64,000 bases of DNA from Oceaniovalibus guishaninsula JLT2003. Lineage in GTDB: Bacteria; Pseudomonadota; Alphaproteobacteria; Rhodobacterales; Rhodobacteraceae. Where the stretch lies: contig NZ_AMGO01000054.1 in assembly GCF_000299575.1 (NCBI RefSeq), positions 1 through 64,000 on the forward strand, written 5' to 3'. The translations under genes were made by a program, and so were the position numbers. The notes below the pieces were generated by a model. It saw only the letters and a list, made by a program, of their open reading frames with translations. It did no database searches and was not told the origin of the DNA. Positions 28,200 through 37,202 of the stretch are shown here, one piece after another (position 1 is the first letter of the stretch; the number at the start of each line of letters is the position of its first letter).

Positions 28200-29071
28200 C
28201 GCGGCGTCCTGATCAGCGTTCCCGCCCCGTGATCGGTGTAAAGCTCCAGCAAACAGGCGTGCGGCGCGCGGCCGTCCAGGATCACCACCGCCCGCACGCC
28301 GCCGTCGATGGCGTCCAGTGCCGTCTCGGTCTTGGGGATCATGCCGCCCGAAATAATGCCGTCGCGGGTCATCCGGCGGATTTCGTCCGGCGTCAGCTCG
28401 CCCCTAACCTCGCCATCGTCGCCCTTGACGCCAGCCACATCCGTCAGCAGCAGCAGCCGGTCCGCCCGCAGCGCCGCCGCCAGCGCGCCCGCCGCCGTGT
28501 CGCCGTTGACGTTATAGGTTTCGCCCCGCCGGCCGGTGCCGATCGGCGCAACCACCGGGATCGTTCTGGTGCCTTGCAGGTTGCGCAGGAAGTCCACGTT
28601 GCATTCGACCGGCGTGCCGACGAACCCCAGGGCGGGGTCGGTCTGTTCGCAGATCATCAGCCGCGCGTCCTTGCCCGACACGCCGACAGCCCGGCCGCCC
28701 TGCGCGTTGATGGCCTGCACGATCCGCTTGCCGACGAGGCCCGAAAGCACCATCTCGACCACCTCGATGGTCGCGCCGTCGGTCACGCGCTTGCCGCCCA
28801 CGAATTCGGACTCGACGCCCAGTTTCCGCAGCATCGCGTTGATCATCGGCCCGCCGCCATGAACGACCACCGGGTTGACGCCGACATGGCTCATCAGCAC
28901 GACATCGCGCGCGAAGCTGGCCATCGCCGCATCGCTGCCCATGGCGTGACCGCCCAGCTTGATGACGACGGTCGCCCCGGCATAGCGCTGGAACAGCGGC
29001 AGCGCCTGGCTGAGCGTGCGCGCGGTCGATAGCCAGTCTTCGGCGCTTGGCGGCTGGTCGTCGTCTGTCAT
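28196..29071 (-). CDS. argB: Acetylglutamate kinase
   Basis: N-acetylglutamate kinase (291 aa) phosphorylates N-acetyl-L-glutamate, the second step of arginine synthesis. [10 protein letters not shown] and [10 protein letters not shown] form the nucleotide and substrate loops, and [15 protein letters not shown] and [14 protein letters not shown] are family signatures. The N-terminal helix ([20 protein letters not shown]) is typical of the arginine-feedback-inhibited form. It follows engB by 57 bases on the same strand; an arginine gene at the end of an rpmH-yidC cluster is common in this bacterial group. Confidence 0.95.
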   Translation of the reverse strand: MTDDDQPPSAEDWLSTARTLSQALPLFQRYAGATVVIKLGGHAMGSDAAMASFARDVVLMSHVGVNPVVVHGGGPMINAMLRKLGVESEFVGGKRVTDGATIEVVEMVLSGLVGKRIVQAINAQGGRAVGVSGKDARLMICEQTDPALGFVGTPVECNVDFLRNLQGTRTIPVVAPIGTGRRGETYNVNGDTAAGALAAALRADRLLLLTDVAGVKGDDGEVRGELTPDEIRRMTRDGIISGGMIPKTETALDAIDGGVRAVVILDGRAPHACLLELYTDHGAGTLIRTPR

Positions 29072-29128
29072 GGCGTTGTCCCTGTTGCCCGGCCAGTGGT
29101 AAGGCCGTCGCCGCGCCCTCTCAAGGGG

Positions 29129-29773
29129 TCACTCCAGCGTCGCGATCAGCCCGCGCAGCGTGTCGATGCCCTGTCCCGTCTCGGACGATGTCAGCACGAT
29201 CTCGGGAAAGGCGGCGGGATGGCGGGCCAGCGCGGCGCGGGTCACGTCCAGCGCGCGCCGCAGATCGTCCCCGCGCGGCTTGTCGATCTTGGTCATCACC
29301 GCCTGGAACGTCACCGCCGACCGGTCGAGCAGCGCCATGATCTCCTCGTCCACCGCCTTGGCGCCGTGCCGCGCGTCGATCAGCAGGAACGCCCGCCGCA
29401 GGGTCGAGCGGCCCGACAGATAATCCTTCATCAGCCGCTGCCAGGTCTGCACCACCTTCACCGGCGCATTGGCGAACCCGTAACCGGGCAGGTCCACCAG
29501 ATAGATGTCCCCGGCGGTGAAGAAATTGACCTCTTGCGTGCGGCCGGGGGTGTTGGACGCGCGCGCCAGCCCCCTGCGGCCCGTCAGCGCGTTGATGAGG
29601 CTGGATTTGCCGACATTCGACCGTCCGGCAAAACAGACCTCGGCCCGGTCGGCGGGCGGCAGGCCGGACATGGCGACCACGCCTTTCAGGAACTCTGTCT
29701 GCCCGGCGAACAGCAGCCGGCCCGCCTCGCGCGCGTCCGCTTCGATCTCGGCTTCGGGGAAGGGCAGGGGCAT
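29129..29773 (-). CDS. engB: Ribosome-biogenesis GTPase EngB (YihA/YsxC)
   Basis: A small GTPase (214 aa) that helps 50S assembly. G1 GRSNVGKSS lies at about residues 50-58, G3 DLPGYG at 94-99 and G4 TKID at 161-164. The ATG at 29773 gives the usual short N-terminus; the same frame stays open far upstream through yidC, but that is not coding. It is 65 bases downstream of yidC. Confidence 0.94.
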   Translation of the reverse strand: MPLPFPEAEIEADAREAGRLLFAGQTEFLKGVVAMSGLPPADRAEVCFAGRSNVGKSSLINALTGRRGLARASNTPGRTQEVNFFTAGDIYLVDLPGYGFANAPVKVVQTWQRLMKDYLSGRSTLRRAFLLIDARHGAKAVDEEIMALLDRSAVTFQAVMTKIDKPRGDDLRRALDVTRAALARHPAAFPEIVLTSSETGQGIDTLRGLIATLE

Positions 29774-29838
29774 GGGCGTCCGGTCCGGGCAGGGCGGGCG
29801 GCACCGGCGATTGCCGTCCCGACCCGCCGGGCGTGGTG

Positions 29839-31632
29839 TCAGCTTTTCTTCTTGCGCCTGAACCCGCCGGTGATGTTGCCGAACACGTCCGGTTTGTATC
29901 CCTGCGAGCGCATGATGATGTATTGCTGCGTGAACGTGATGGTGTTGTTCGTGATCCAGTAAAGCACCAGGCCGCTGGCGAAGGTGCCCAGCATGAACAT
30001 GAACACCCACGGCATCCAGGCAAAGATCATCGCCTGCGTCTTGTCGGCGGGCGCCGGGTTCAGCTTCTGCTGCAACCACATGGATATGCCCAGCAGGATC
30101 GGCAGCACACCCAGCGACAGGATGAAGAAGATCGACCCCGGTTCGGGTGTGCCCCAGGGCAGCAGGCCGAACAGGTTCAGGATCGACGACGGATCGGGCG
30201 CCGACAGGTCGCGGATCCAGCCGAACCATTCCGCATGGCGCAGTTCGATCGTGACGAAGATCACCTTGTAGAGCGAGAAGAAGATCGGGATTTGCAGCAG
30301 GATCGGCAGGCAGCCCGAAGCCGGGTTCACCTTGTTGTCCTTGTAGAGCTTCATCATGCCCTGCTGCATCTTCTGCCGGTCGTCGCCGGCGCGCTCCTTC
30401 AGCTTCTCCATCTCGGGCTGAAGTTCCTTCATCCGCGCCATCGAGATGTAGGATTTGTAGGCCAGCGGGAACAGCAGCGCCTTCAGCAGGAAGGTCAGCG
30501 CGATGATCGACCATCCCATATTGCCGATCTGCGCGTTCAGCCAGTGCAGCACGGCGAAGATCGGCTTGGTCAGGAAGAAGAACCAGCCCCAGTCGATGCT
30601 GTCGATGAAGCGGTCGATGCCCTGCGCCTCGTAGGCGCGGATCGTCTCCCACTCCTTCGCGCCGGCGAAAAGGCGCGTGGTGGCGGCGGCGGTCCCGCCC
30701 GCGGGGATCGTGACGGCAGGCTGGCGGATCTCGGTCTGATAGATGTCCGCGCTTTCGACGTATTTGGCGACCGAGGTGAAGGCCTGCCCCGCTGGCGGGA
30801 CCAGCGCCGTCATCCAGTAGTGATCGGTGAACCCGATCCATCCGTCCTGCGCGACCTCCAGCACATCGGCGCGCGCGCCCTCGCGCGGCACCGCCTCGAA
30901 ATCGGGCATGTCGTCATAGTCGATCTCGGCCAGTTCGCCGTCGGCCATCCGCACCACACCTTCGTGCAGGATGAAAAAGCCGCTGACATCCGGTTCGCCG
31001 TGCCGGGCTATGGTGCCATAGGGCGCCATCCGCAAATCGGCGCCGGTGGCGTTCTCGACCGATTGCTCGACCGTAAACAGGTAATCGTCGTCGACCGAGA
31101 TGCGCTGGCGGAAGATCAGCCCCTCGCCGTTGTCCCAGCGCAGCGTCACCGGGCTTTGCGGGGTCAGCGTGCCGCCCTCCTCGATCTGCCAGGGCGTGTT
31201 GGCTCCCGGCACGTCGTCATAGTCCAGATCGCCGCCCGGCGCCCAGCCGAACAGCGCATAATAGGCCTGCGCGCTGCCCACGGGCGCCAGCAGATCGACG
31301 ATGGGGCTGTCGGGTGCGATGGTATCGCGATAGCGTTTCAGCAGCAATTCGTCGATCCGCCCCCCGACAAGCGAGATCGAGCCGCGCAGCGCCGGCGTGT
31401 CGATGGCGACGCGCGGCACCTCGACGGGGATGACCTCGGGGGCGGGTTCGGCGATGGGTCCGGTGGCCGTCGGCGGCGGCACGGCCTGCACGGCGTCGGG
31501 CGTCGTCGCGATGACGGCGGGCGCGTTCGGATCGGTGTCGGTCGTCTCCGGCGGGAACAGCAGAAACCATCCCAGGATCACAAGGAAGCTCAACGCGGTG
31601 GCAAGAATGAGATTCTTGTTCTGATCGTCCAT
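29839..31632 (-). CDS. yidC: Membrane protein insertase YidC
   Basis: YidC (597 aa) inserts and folds inner-membrane proteins, alone or with SecYEG. The N-terminal helix follows MDDQNKNLILATALSFLVILGW. A large periplasmic beta domain covers about residues 80-350. The conserved core then has SYISMARMKELQPEMEKLKE, SGCLPILLQIPIFFSLYKV and GLVLYWITNN, ending in a basic GGFRRKKKS tail. The start at 31632 was chosen over 31689 because of this N-terminus. Confidence 0.97.
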   Translation of the reverse strand: MDDQNKNLILATALSFLVILGWFLLFPPETTDTDPNAPAVIATTPDAVQAVPPPTATGPIAEPAPEVIPVEVPRVAIDTPALRGSISLVGGRIDELLLKRYRDTIAPDSPIVDLLAPVGSAQAYYALFGWAPGGDLDYDDVPGANTPWQIEEGGTLTPQSPVTLRWDNGEGLIFRQRISVDDDYLFTVEQSVENATGADLRMAPYGTIARHGEPDVSGFFILHEGVVRMADGELAEIDYDDMPDFEAVPREGARADVLEVAQDGWIGFTDHYWMTALVPPAGQAFTSVAKYVESADIYQTEIRQPAVTIPAGGTAAATTRLFAGAKEWETIRAYEAQGIDRFIDSIDWGWFFFLTKPIFAVLHWLNAQIGNMGWSIIALTFLLKALLFPLAYKSYISMARMKELQPEMEKLKERAGDDRQKMQQGMMKLYKDNKVNPASGCLPILLQIPIFFSLYKVIFVTIELRHAEWFGWIRDLSAPDPSSILNLFGLLPWGTPEPGSIFFILSLGVLPILLGISMWLQQKLNPAPADKTQAMIFAWMPWVFMFMLGTFASGLVLYWITNNTITFTQQYIIMRSQGYKPDVFGNITGGFRRKKKS

Positions 31633-31692
31633 GCGGACTGCGCCCTGTCTGTTCGGAATCAGGTGGGGTTCAACAGGGCGGGACCGCAAAGG

Positions 31693-32538
31693 TCAAGGCA
31701 TATCGCCCCCGCGGGCCGCGCCGGCCGCCAGGCCCGCAAAGTCGAATTTCCGCCCGTCCAGCAGATGCGACGGGTCCGCGCAGGTCAGTGCCCGGAACAT
31801 CCGTTGCCGCCGTCCCGGATCCGCCGCCTCCCACTGGTCGAGCATCCGCTTGACCTGCTGGCGCTGCAAACCGTCCTGCGATCCGCACAGATCGCACGGG
31901 ATGATCGGATAGCCCAGGGCCTGCGCGAACCGCCCGCAATCGTCCTCGGAGATATAGGCCAGCGGCCGCGCGACAAACAGGTCGCCCTCGTCGTTCAGCA
32001 GCCGGGGCGGCATCGCGGCCAGGCGTCCGCCGTGAAAGAGGTTCAGAAAGAACGTCTCGAGGATGTCGTCGCGGTGATGGCCCAGCACAACCGTGCTGCA
32101 TCCTTCCTCGCGCGCGATGCGATAGAGGTTGCCGCGCCGCAGCCGCGAACACAGCGCGCACATCGTCGCCCCCTGCGGGACCTTGTCCATCACGACCGAA
32201 TAGGTGTCGCGATAGTCGATCCGGTGCGGCACCCCCATCCGCGACAGGAAATCCGGCAGCACCGTCGCCGGAAAGCCCGGCTGCCCCTGGTCGAGGTTGC
32301 ACGCCAGCAGATCGACCGGCAGCAGCCCGCGCCACCGCAACTCGGTCAGCGCCGCCAGCAGCGTATAGCTGTCCTTGCCGCCCGACAGGCAGACCAGCCA
32401 GCGGTCGCCCTTCCGCGCCATCCCGAAATCCGCGATGGCCGCGCGGGTGTCGCGCACGATGCGCTTGCGCAGCTTGCGGAAACTGACGCTGTCGGGCGCG
32501 CCGTCGAAAAGCGGATGGATGTCGGTCCGGTCAAGCAT
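31693..32538 (-). CDS. ttcA: tRNA 2-thiocytidine synthetase TtcA
   Basis: TtcA (281 aa) thiolates cytidine 32 of some tRNAs using an iron-sulfur cluster. The PP-loop SGGKDS is at residues 52-57, and the cluster cysteines are in C-x2-C pairs at C127/C130 (CALC) and C215/C218 (CDLC). [18 protein letters not shown] follows the first pair. The ATG at 32538 gives a normal N-terminus. It lies between yidD and yidC in the rpmH cluster, a less usual place for this gene. Confidence 0.93.
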   Translation of the reverse strand: MLDRTDIHPLFDGAPDSVSFRKLRKRIVRDTRAAIADFGMARKGDRWLVCLSGGKDSYTLLAALTELRWRGLLPVDLLACNLDQGQPGFPATVLPDFLSRMGVPHRIDYRDTYSVVMDKVPQGATMCALCSRLRRGNLYRIAREEGCSTVVLGHHRDDILETFFLNLFHGGRLAAMPPRLLNDEGDLFVARPLAYISEDDCGRFAQALGYPIIPCDLCGSQDGLQRQQVKRMLDQWEAADPGRRQRMFRALTCADPSHLLDGRKFDFAGLAAGAARGGDMP

Positions 32539-32607
32539 GGCATGTCCCGATATGTCGCAGGCCGCGTCTATGCCCGCCGGCGCCGGCGGCGGCAACGGTG
32601 CTCCGCC

Positions 32608-32832
32608 TCAACCCGGCGGCACGTTGTCGATGCCCGCCCCGCCCCACGGATGACAGCGCAGGATCCGCCGCATCGCCAGCCATCCGCCGCGCAACGCGCC
32701 GTGGATGGCCAGCGCCTCCAGCGCATAGGCGGAACAGGTGGGCTGATAGCGGCAGTTGAACCCGACCCAGGGTGAGAAGATCAGCCGATAGGCCCGCACC
32801 GGCAACGCGGCGATTTGCGCCGCGGGCGTCAT
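32608..32832 (-). CDS. yidD: Membrane-insertion efficiency factor YidD
   Basis: A 74-aa membrane-associated protein thought to assist YidC. The family motif appears as [22 protein letters not shown] with its three cysteines and proline, followed by [21 protein letters not shown]. Its ATG overlaps the end of rnpA by four bases, so translation is coupled. The order rpmH-rnpA-yidD-yidC is widespread. Confidence 0.92.
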   Translation of the reverse strand: MTPAAQIAALPVRAYRLIFSPWVGFNCRYQPTCSAYALEALAIHGALRGGWLAMRRILRCHPWGGAGIDNVPPG

Positions 32833-33206
32833 TCCAGCGCATCCAGCGCCTGCCGCAGATCGTCCAGCAACGCTGCGAAGGGCCGCGTTGCGGTCGCGTC
32901 GCGCCGCCCGATCAGAACGTAATCCCAACCGGGCCGCCCCGCCTCGGGCATTGTCAGGCGCGCGGCCTCGCGCAATCGCCGCTTGGCGCGGTTGCGGGCG
33001 ACCGCGTTGCCGACCTTGCGCGAACAGGTGAACCCCACGCGCACCGCATCGCTGCCGTCGTCGCCGCGCCTGCGTCCTTGCAGGACGAAGGCGGGCATGC
33101 GGCGGGCCTTGGCCCGCGACATCGCCACGAAATCGGACCGTTGCGTCAACCGCTCCAACGCAATCGGCCCGCGCGTGGGGTCCACGGCGGGCATCGCATC
33201 GGTCAT
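32829..33206 (-). CDS. rnpA: Ribonuclease P protein component
   Basis: The protein subunit of RNase P (125 aa), which assists the catalytic RNA in maturing tRNA 5' ends. It has [17 protein letters not shown], a [17 protein letters not shown] stretch and the signature [13 protein letters not shown]. The ATG at 33206 lies ten bases after the rpmH stop; other in-frame starts are ATG 33257 (inside rpmH) and ATG 33194. No clear Shine-Dalgarno was seen, so translation may depend on coupling with rpmH. Confidence 0.9.
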   Translation of the reverse strand: MTDAMPAVDPTRGPIALERLTQRSDFVAMSRAKARRMPAFVLQGRRRGDDGSDAVRVGFTCSRKVGNAVARNRAKRRLREAARLTMPEAGRPGWDYVLIGRRDATATRPFAALLDDLRQALDALE

Positions 33207-33216
33207 CGCCGGTTCG

Positions 33217-33354
33217 TCAGGCGCAGAGGGACTTGCGGCCCTTGGCACGGCGGGCATTCAGGATCTTGCGTCCCGCCTTCGTCGCCATTCGCGCGCGAAA
33301 GCCGTGCCGGTGCTTGCGAACCAGGTTCGAGGGTTGGAAGGTGCGCTTGGTCAC
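33217..33354 (-). CDS. rpmH: 50S ribosomal protein L34, GTG start
   Basis: L34 (45 aa) is encoded on the reverse strand from a GTG at 33354 to TGA at 33217-33219. It reads [19 protein letters not shown], then [17 protein letters not shown] and finally AKGRKSLCA, matching L34 throughout. GGAGA lies about eight bases before the GTG. The gene heads the cluster rpmH-rnpA-yidD-ttcA-yidC-engB-argB-sixA and has a good promoter about 70 bases upstream. Confidence 0.95.
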   Translation of the reverse strand: MTKRTFQPSNLVRKHRHGFRARMATKAGRKILNARRAKGRKSLCA

Positions 33355-33420
33355 GTGCTCGTCTCCGTCGGTCGGCGCCACAAGGTCTGCGGGCGGGAAT
33401 CTGTCGCGTCTGAAGTCCGG

Positions 33421-33449
33421 GGCTTATGGCCTGCCGCCGCACCTGTCAA
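33421..33449 (-). promoter_or_regulatory. Promoter of the rpmH cluster
   Basis: On the reverse strand, a perfect -35 TTGACA (33444-33449) and a TAAGCC -10-like element (33421-33426) are 17 bases apart, about 66 bases upstream of the rpmH GTG. The -35 is the best match seen in the window; the -10 is weaker. Confidence 0.6.
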
Positions 33450-33543
33450 CCGGGCGGGCGGGTCGTGTTTCAGGATCGTCGCGCCGGTCAACCCGGCGTG
33501 AAGGGGCTGGCGGCCCGCTTCGCGCCGCATCAGGGTGTCGCGC

Positions 33544-34299
33544 ATGATCCCGCCCGGCAAGCCGATGACAGACGATGCCGCCGCGCAGCCACGATCGCCG
33601 TGGCTGCGGCGGCTGCCCCTGATCGCCATCGCGCTGGTCGCCGCCATCGGCATCTTCGCCTTCCGCGACACGCTGTCGTTCCAGACCCTTGCCGAAAACC
33701 GCGACCGCCTGATCGCCTTCCGCGATGCCAATTACGCCGCGACCGTGGCGGCGTTCATGGCGGCCTATGTCGCCATCGTCGTCTTTTCCCTGCCGGGTGC
33801 CGCGGTGGCGACGCTGACCGGGGGCTTTCTGTTCTCCACCTTTCCTGGCGCCGCCTTCAACGTCTGCGCCGCCACTCTGGGCAGCATCGGCATCTTCCAG
33901 GCCGCGCGCTGGGGCCTGGGCGAACGGCTGGCCGCAAGGATGAAGGCGGGCGAGGGTCTGGTGCGGCGCATCAAGGACGGCATCGACGACAACCAGTGGT
34001 CGATGCTGTTCCTGATCCGTCTGGTGCCCGCCGTGCCGTTCTTCGTGGCCAACCTGGTGCCGGCGCTGGTCGGCGTGCCGCTGTCGCGGTTCGCGATCAC
34101 CACCTTTCTGGGGATCATCCCCGGAACGGTGATCCTGACATCGGTGGGGGCGGGGCTGGGGGCCGTCTTCGCGCAGGGCGGCACGCCCGACCTTGGCGTC
34201 ATGTTCCAGCCGCGTTTCCTGTTGCCGATCCTGGGGCTTTGTTTGCTGGCGGCGCTTCCGCTGATATTGAAGGCCGTGCGCGGCGGAAAGGGATTGTGA
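33544..34299 (+). CDS. TVP38/VTT-domain membrane protein
   Basis: A 251-aa integral membrane protein with about five or six hydrophobic segments and a VTT domain (SNARE-associated Golgi protein/TVP38 group). Recognisable parts are LPGAAVATLTGGFLFSTFPG, RLVPAVPFFVANLVPALVG and TTFLGIIPGTVILTSVGAG. Its function is uncertain; relatives have been linked to membrane lipid movement. The ATG at 33544 spaces correctly from CAGGG; GTG 33535 and ATG 33565 are alternatives. The stop codon shares a base with the next gene's start (TGATG), and this pairing with a flavin oxidoreductase is recurrent in bacteria. Confidence 0.8.
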   Translation: MIPPGKPMTDDAAAQPRSPWLRRLPLIAIALVAAIGIFAFRDTLSFQTLAENRDRLIAFRDANYAATVAAFMAAYVAIVVFSLPGAAVATLTGGFLFSTFPGAAFNVCAATLGSIGIFQAARWGLGERLAARMKAGEGLVRRIKDGIDDNQWSMLFLIRLVPAVPFFVANLVPALVGVPLSRFAITTFLGIIPGTVILTSVGAGLGAVFAQGGTPDLGVMFQPRFLLPILGLCLLAALPLILKAVRGGKGL

Positions 34300-35711
34300 T
34301 GCGGCGGATCGAAACGGATGTCTGCATCATCGGCGCGGGCTCGGGCGGATTGTCGGTGGCGGCGGGCTGCGCGCAGATGGGCGCGCGCACCGTTCTGCTG
34401 GAATCCGGCCTGATGGGCGGCGATTGCCTGAATTACGGCTGCGTTCCGTCGAAATCCCTGCTGGCCGCCGCGCATCGCGCGCAGACCATGCGCGAACCCG
34501 GCCTCGGCATCGCCCCGGTCGAGCCGCAGGTCGATTACGCCGCCGTCATGGATCACGTCCGCCAGGTGATCGCCGCCATCGCCCCGATCGACAGCCAGCA
34601 GCGGTTCGAGGGGCTGGGCGTCCATGTCATCCGCGAACACGGCCGCTTCGTTTCCCCGACCGAGGTGCAGGCCGGCAATACCGTCATCGCGGCCCGGCGG
34701 TTCGTGATCGCCACCGGATCGTCGCCGCTGGTGCCCGATATCGACGGGCTGAAGGACGTGCCCCATCTGACCAACGAGACGCTGTTCGATCTGCGCGAAA
34801 GGCCCCGGCACCTGCTGATCGCCGGCGGCGGGCCCATCGGGCTGGAAATGGCGCAGGCGCATCGGCGTCTGGGCTGCGACGTGACCGTGATCGAAGGCGC
34901 GCAGGCGCTGGGCAAGGACGATCCCGAAGCGGCGGCGATCGTGCTGGACGCGGTGCGCGCCGAAGGCGTCCGCATCGTCGAAGGGGCGCCCATCCGCCGC
35001 GTTCGCGGCCATGCGGGCGACATCACGGTCGAGACGGAGAAGGCCAGCTTTTCGGGCACGCATCTGCTGGTGGCGCTGGGCCGCAGCCTCAATATCGACG
35101 GGCTGGATCTGCACCTTGCGGGCATCGCCCACGACCGCGGGATCGAGGTGGACGACCGCCTGCGCGCCAGGGGCAACCGGCGTGTCTATGCCGTGGGCGA
35201 TGCCGCCGGCCGGATGCAGTTCACCCATGTCGCGGGGTATCACGGTGGCCTCGCGGTGCGCGAAATCGCCCTTGGCCTGCCCGCCAGGGTGCGGCAGGAT
35301 CATATCCCGTGGGTCACGTATACCGATCCCGAACTGGCCCAGGTCGGCCTGACCGAAGCGCAGGCGCGCGACCGGCACGGCGACAGGCTGACGGTGATCC
35401 GCGTGCCCTATGCCGACAGCGACCGCGCGCAGGCATCGGGCGACACGCGCGGTCTGGTCAAGGTCATGGTCGCGCGCGGCAAGCCCGTGGGCGCCACCAT
35501 CGCCGGCGCGCAGGCGGGCGAACTGATCGGCATGTGGGCGATGGCCATTGCCGACGGCCGGCGGATGACTGCGCTGACCGGCACGGTCCTGCCCTATCCG
35601 ACCCTGTCCGAGCTGAACAAGAAGGCCGCCGGCGCCTATTTCTCGCCAAAGCTGTTCGACAGCCCTATTGTCAAGCGTGTGGTGGGGCTGGTCCAACGAT
35701 ACCTGCCCTGA
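34299..35711 (+). CDS. FAD-dependent disulfide-reductase-like protein
   Basis: A 470-aa class I pyridine-nucleotide-disulfide oxidoreductase, resembling mercuric reductase or lipoamide dehydrogenase. FAD-binding GAGSGG is at 12-17, the redox pair C43 and C48 lies in GGDCLNYGCVPSK, NAD(P)-binding GGGPIG is near residue 185, and VYAVGDAAG is in the third region. It is not a true mercuric reductase: there is no metal-binding N-terminus or C-terminal Cys pair. The usual active-site His-Pro-Thr-x-x-Glu is PYPTLSE here, with Tyr for His. It is coupled to the TVP38 gene; the substrate is unknown. Confidence 0.85.
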   Translation: MRRIETDVCIIGAGSGGLSVAAGCAQMGARTVLLESGLMGGDCLNYGCVPSKSLLAAAHRAQTMREPGLGIAPVEPQVDYAAVMDHVRQVIAAIAPIDSQQRFEGLGVHVIREHGRFVSPTEVQAGNTVIAARRFVIATGSSPLVPDIDGLKDVPHLTNETLFDLRERPRHLLIAGGGPIGLEMAQAHRRLGCDVTVIEGAQALGKDDPEAAAIVLDAVRAEGVRIVEGAPIRRVRGHAGDITVETEKASFSGTHLLVALGRSLNIDGLDLHLAGIAHDRGIEVDDRLRARGNRRVYAVGDAAGRMQFTHVAGYHGGLAVREIALGLPARVRQDHIPWVTYTDPELAQVGLTEAQARDRHGDRLTVIRVPYADSDRAQASGDTRGLVKVMVARGKPVGATIAGAQAGELIGMWAMAIADGRRMTALTGTVLPYPTLSELNKKAAGAYFSPKLFDSPIVKRVVGLVQRYLP

Positions 35712-35723
35712 AAGCCGGGGCGG

Positions 35724-37121
35724 ATGATGCTGAATACCCTGTCGGGGCGCTTTCTGATCCTGACGACGATCTTCGTGTTCATCGCGGAGGTGCTGATCTT
35801 CGTGCCCTCGGTCGCCCGCTTCCGCGAGGATTATCTGAACGACCGCCTGGAACGCGCGCAGATCGCGTCGCTGGCGCTGCTGGCCGATGCGCCCATCGAC
35901 GCCGCGCTTGAACGCGAACTGCTCGAGAACGCCGAGGTTTTCAACGTCGTCCTGGTGCGCGACGACGTGCGCCAGCTTGTCCTCAGCTCGCCCATACCCG
36001 CCCCCATCGCCGCGACCTACGATCTGCGCGACGTGACCCCGCTGGAACTGATCCGCGGTGCGCTGGCCAACCTCGCCCGGCCCGGCGACCGGGTGATCCG
36101 CGTCATCGGCACCCCGGTCCGCGAGGCAGGCCGCATGATCGAGGTGACGATGGCCACGGCACCCCTGCGGGCGGCGATGGTCGATTACGGGCTGCGGGTG
36201 CTGATCCTGTCCGCCGTCATCTCGGTCATCACGGCGCTGCTGCTCTTTCTGGCCGTGCGGCGGTTTCTGGTCGTGCCCATCCAGGGCGTCGTCGATGCGA
36301 TGCGCAGCTATGCCTCCGCCCCCGAGGATGCCCGCCGCATCATCGAACCGTCCGCCGGCCTTCGTGAACTGCGCAACGCCGAACTGGCCCTGCAATCCAT
36401 GCAGATGCAGTTGACCGCGGCGCTGCGGCAGAAGGAACGTCTGGCGCAGCTCGGCGCCGCCGTGGCCAAGATCAGCCACGATCTGCGCAACGTGCTGACC
36501 ACCGCCCAGCTTTTCGGCGACCGGATCGAGACCAGCACCGATCCTGCCGTCGCCCGCATCCTGCCCAAGCTGCTGGGATCGCTGCGCCGCGCCATCAGCA
36601 TCTGCGAAGGCACGCTGGCCTTCGGTCGCGCCGAGGAACCGCCGCCCGCCCTCGCCTGGATCGCGCTGGCCGATCTGGTGCAGGACGTCATCGACGGCGA
36701 AAGGCTGGCCGCCGGCGACCACGACATCAGCTTTGCCGAAGACGTGCCGCCCGGCATGACCCTGCGCGCGGACGGCGAACAATTGCACCGTGTCCTGTCG
36801 AACCTCGTCCGCAACGCCCGCCAGGCCATCGTCGCCACCGGCCGCCCCGGCGAGATCGCCATCGCCGGCACCGAAACCGACGAGGACTGGATCGTGACCG
36901 TCACCGATACCGGCCCCGGCCTGCCGCCCAAGGCGCGCGAACACCTGTTCCAGCCGTTCCAGGGCGCGGGGCGCAAGGGCGGCACCGGGCTGGGCCTGTC
37001 CATCGCCTCCGAACTGGTGCGCGGCCACGGCGGCACGCTGACGCTGGCCCGCACGGATGCGCGGGGCACCGCGTTCCGCATCCTGCTGCCCAAGACGATC
37101 ATGCGGCTCGATGCCGCCTGA
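35724..37121 (+). CDS. Sensor histidine kinase, orphan
   Basis: A 465-aa membrane histidine kinase. One membrane helix is at about residues 10-30 and another at about 158-178, with a periplasmic sensing part between them. A HAMP-like linker precedes the phosphoacceptor H252 in ISHDLRNVLT. The C-terminal ATPase domain has NLVRNARQA (N box), DTGPGLP (G1) and GGTGLGLSIA (G2). No response regulator lies next to it in the window, so partner and signal are unknown. It starts 12 bases after the oxidoreductase gene. Confidence 0.88.
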   Translation: MMLNTLSGRFLILTTIFVFIAEVLIFVPSVARFREDYLNDRLERAQIASLALLADAPIDAALERELLENAEVFNVVLVRDDVRQLVLSSPIPAPIAATYDLRDVTPLELIRGALANLARPGDRVIRVIGTPVREAGRMIEVTMATAPLRAAMVDYGLRVLILSAVISVITALLLFLAVRRFLVVPIQGVVDAMRSYASAPEDARRIIEPSAGLRELRNAELALQSMQMQLTAALRQKERLAQLGAAVAKISHDLRNVLTTAQLFGDRIETSTDPAVARILPKLLGSLRRAISICEGTLAFGRAEEPPPALAWIALADLVQDVIDGERLAAGDHDISFAEDVPPGMTLRADGEQLHRVLSNLVRNARQAIVATGRPGEIAIAGTETDEDWIVTVTDTGPGLPPKAREHLFQPFQGAGRKGGTGLGLSIASELVRGHGGTLTLARTDARGTAFRILLPKTIMRLDAA

Positions 37122-37202
37122 CGCGCTTTTGCCCTGTCGCGCCCGGCGGCCGCGCTGCTATGATCGCCGCGACACCCAGATGCCCGCGGCCCTGTAACGG
37201 AG

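Noticed and set aside
29833-32775. A 980-codon forward open frame opposite yidC and ttcA
   Set aside because: It is antisense to known genes and has only Arg/Gln/His-rich low-complexity sequence.
33765-37028. A 1087-codon reverse open frame across the TVP38, oxidoreductase and kinase genes
   Set aside because: It is an antisense shadow with no recognisable domain and low-complexity composition; the forward genes are well conserved.
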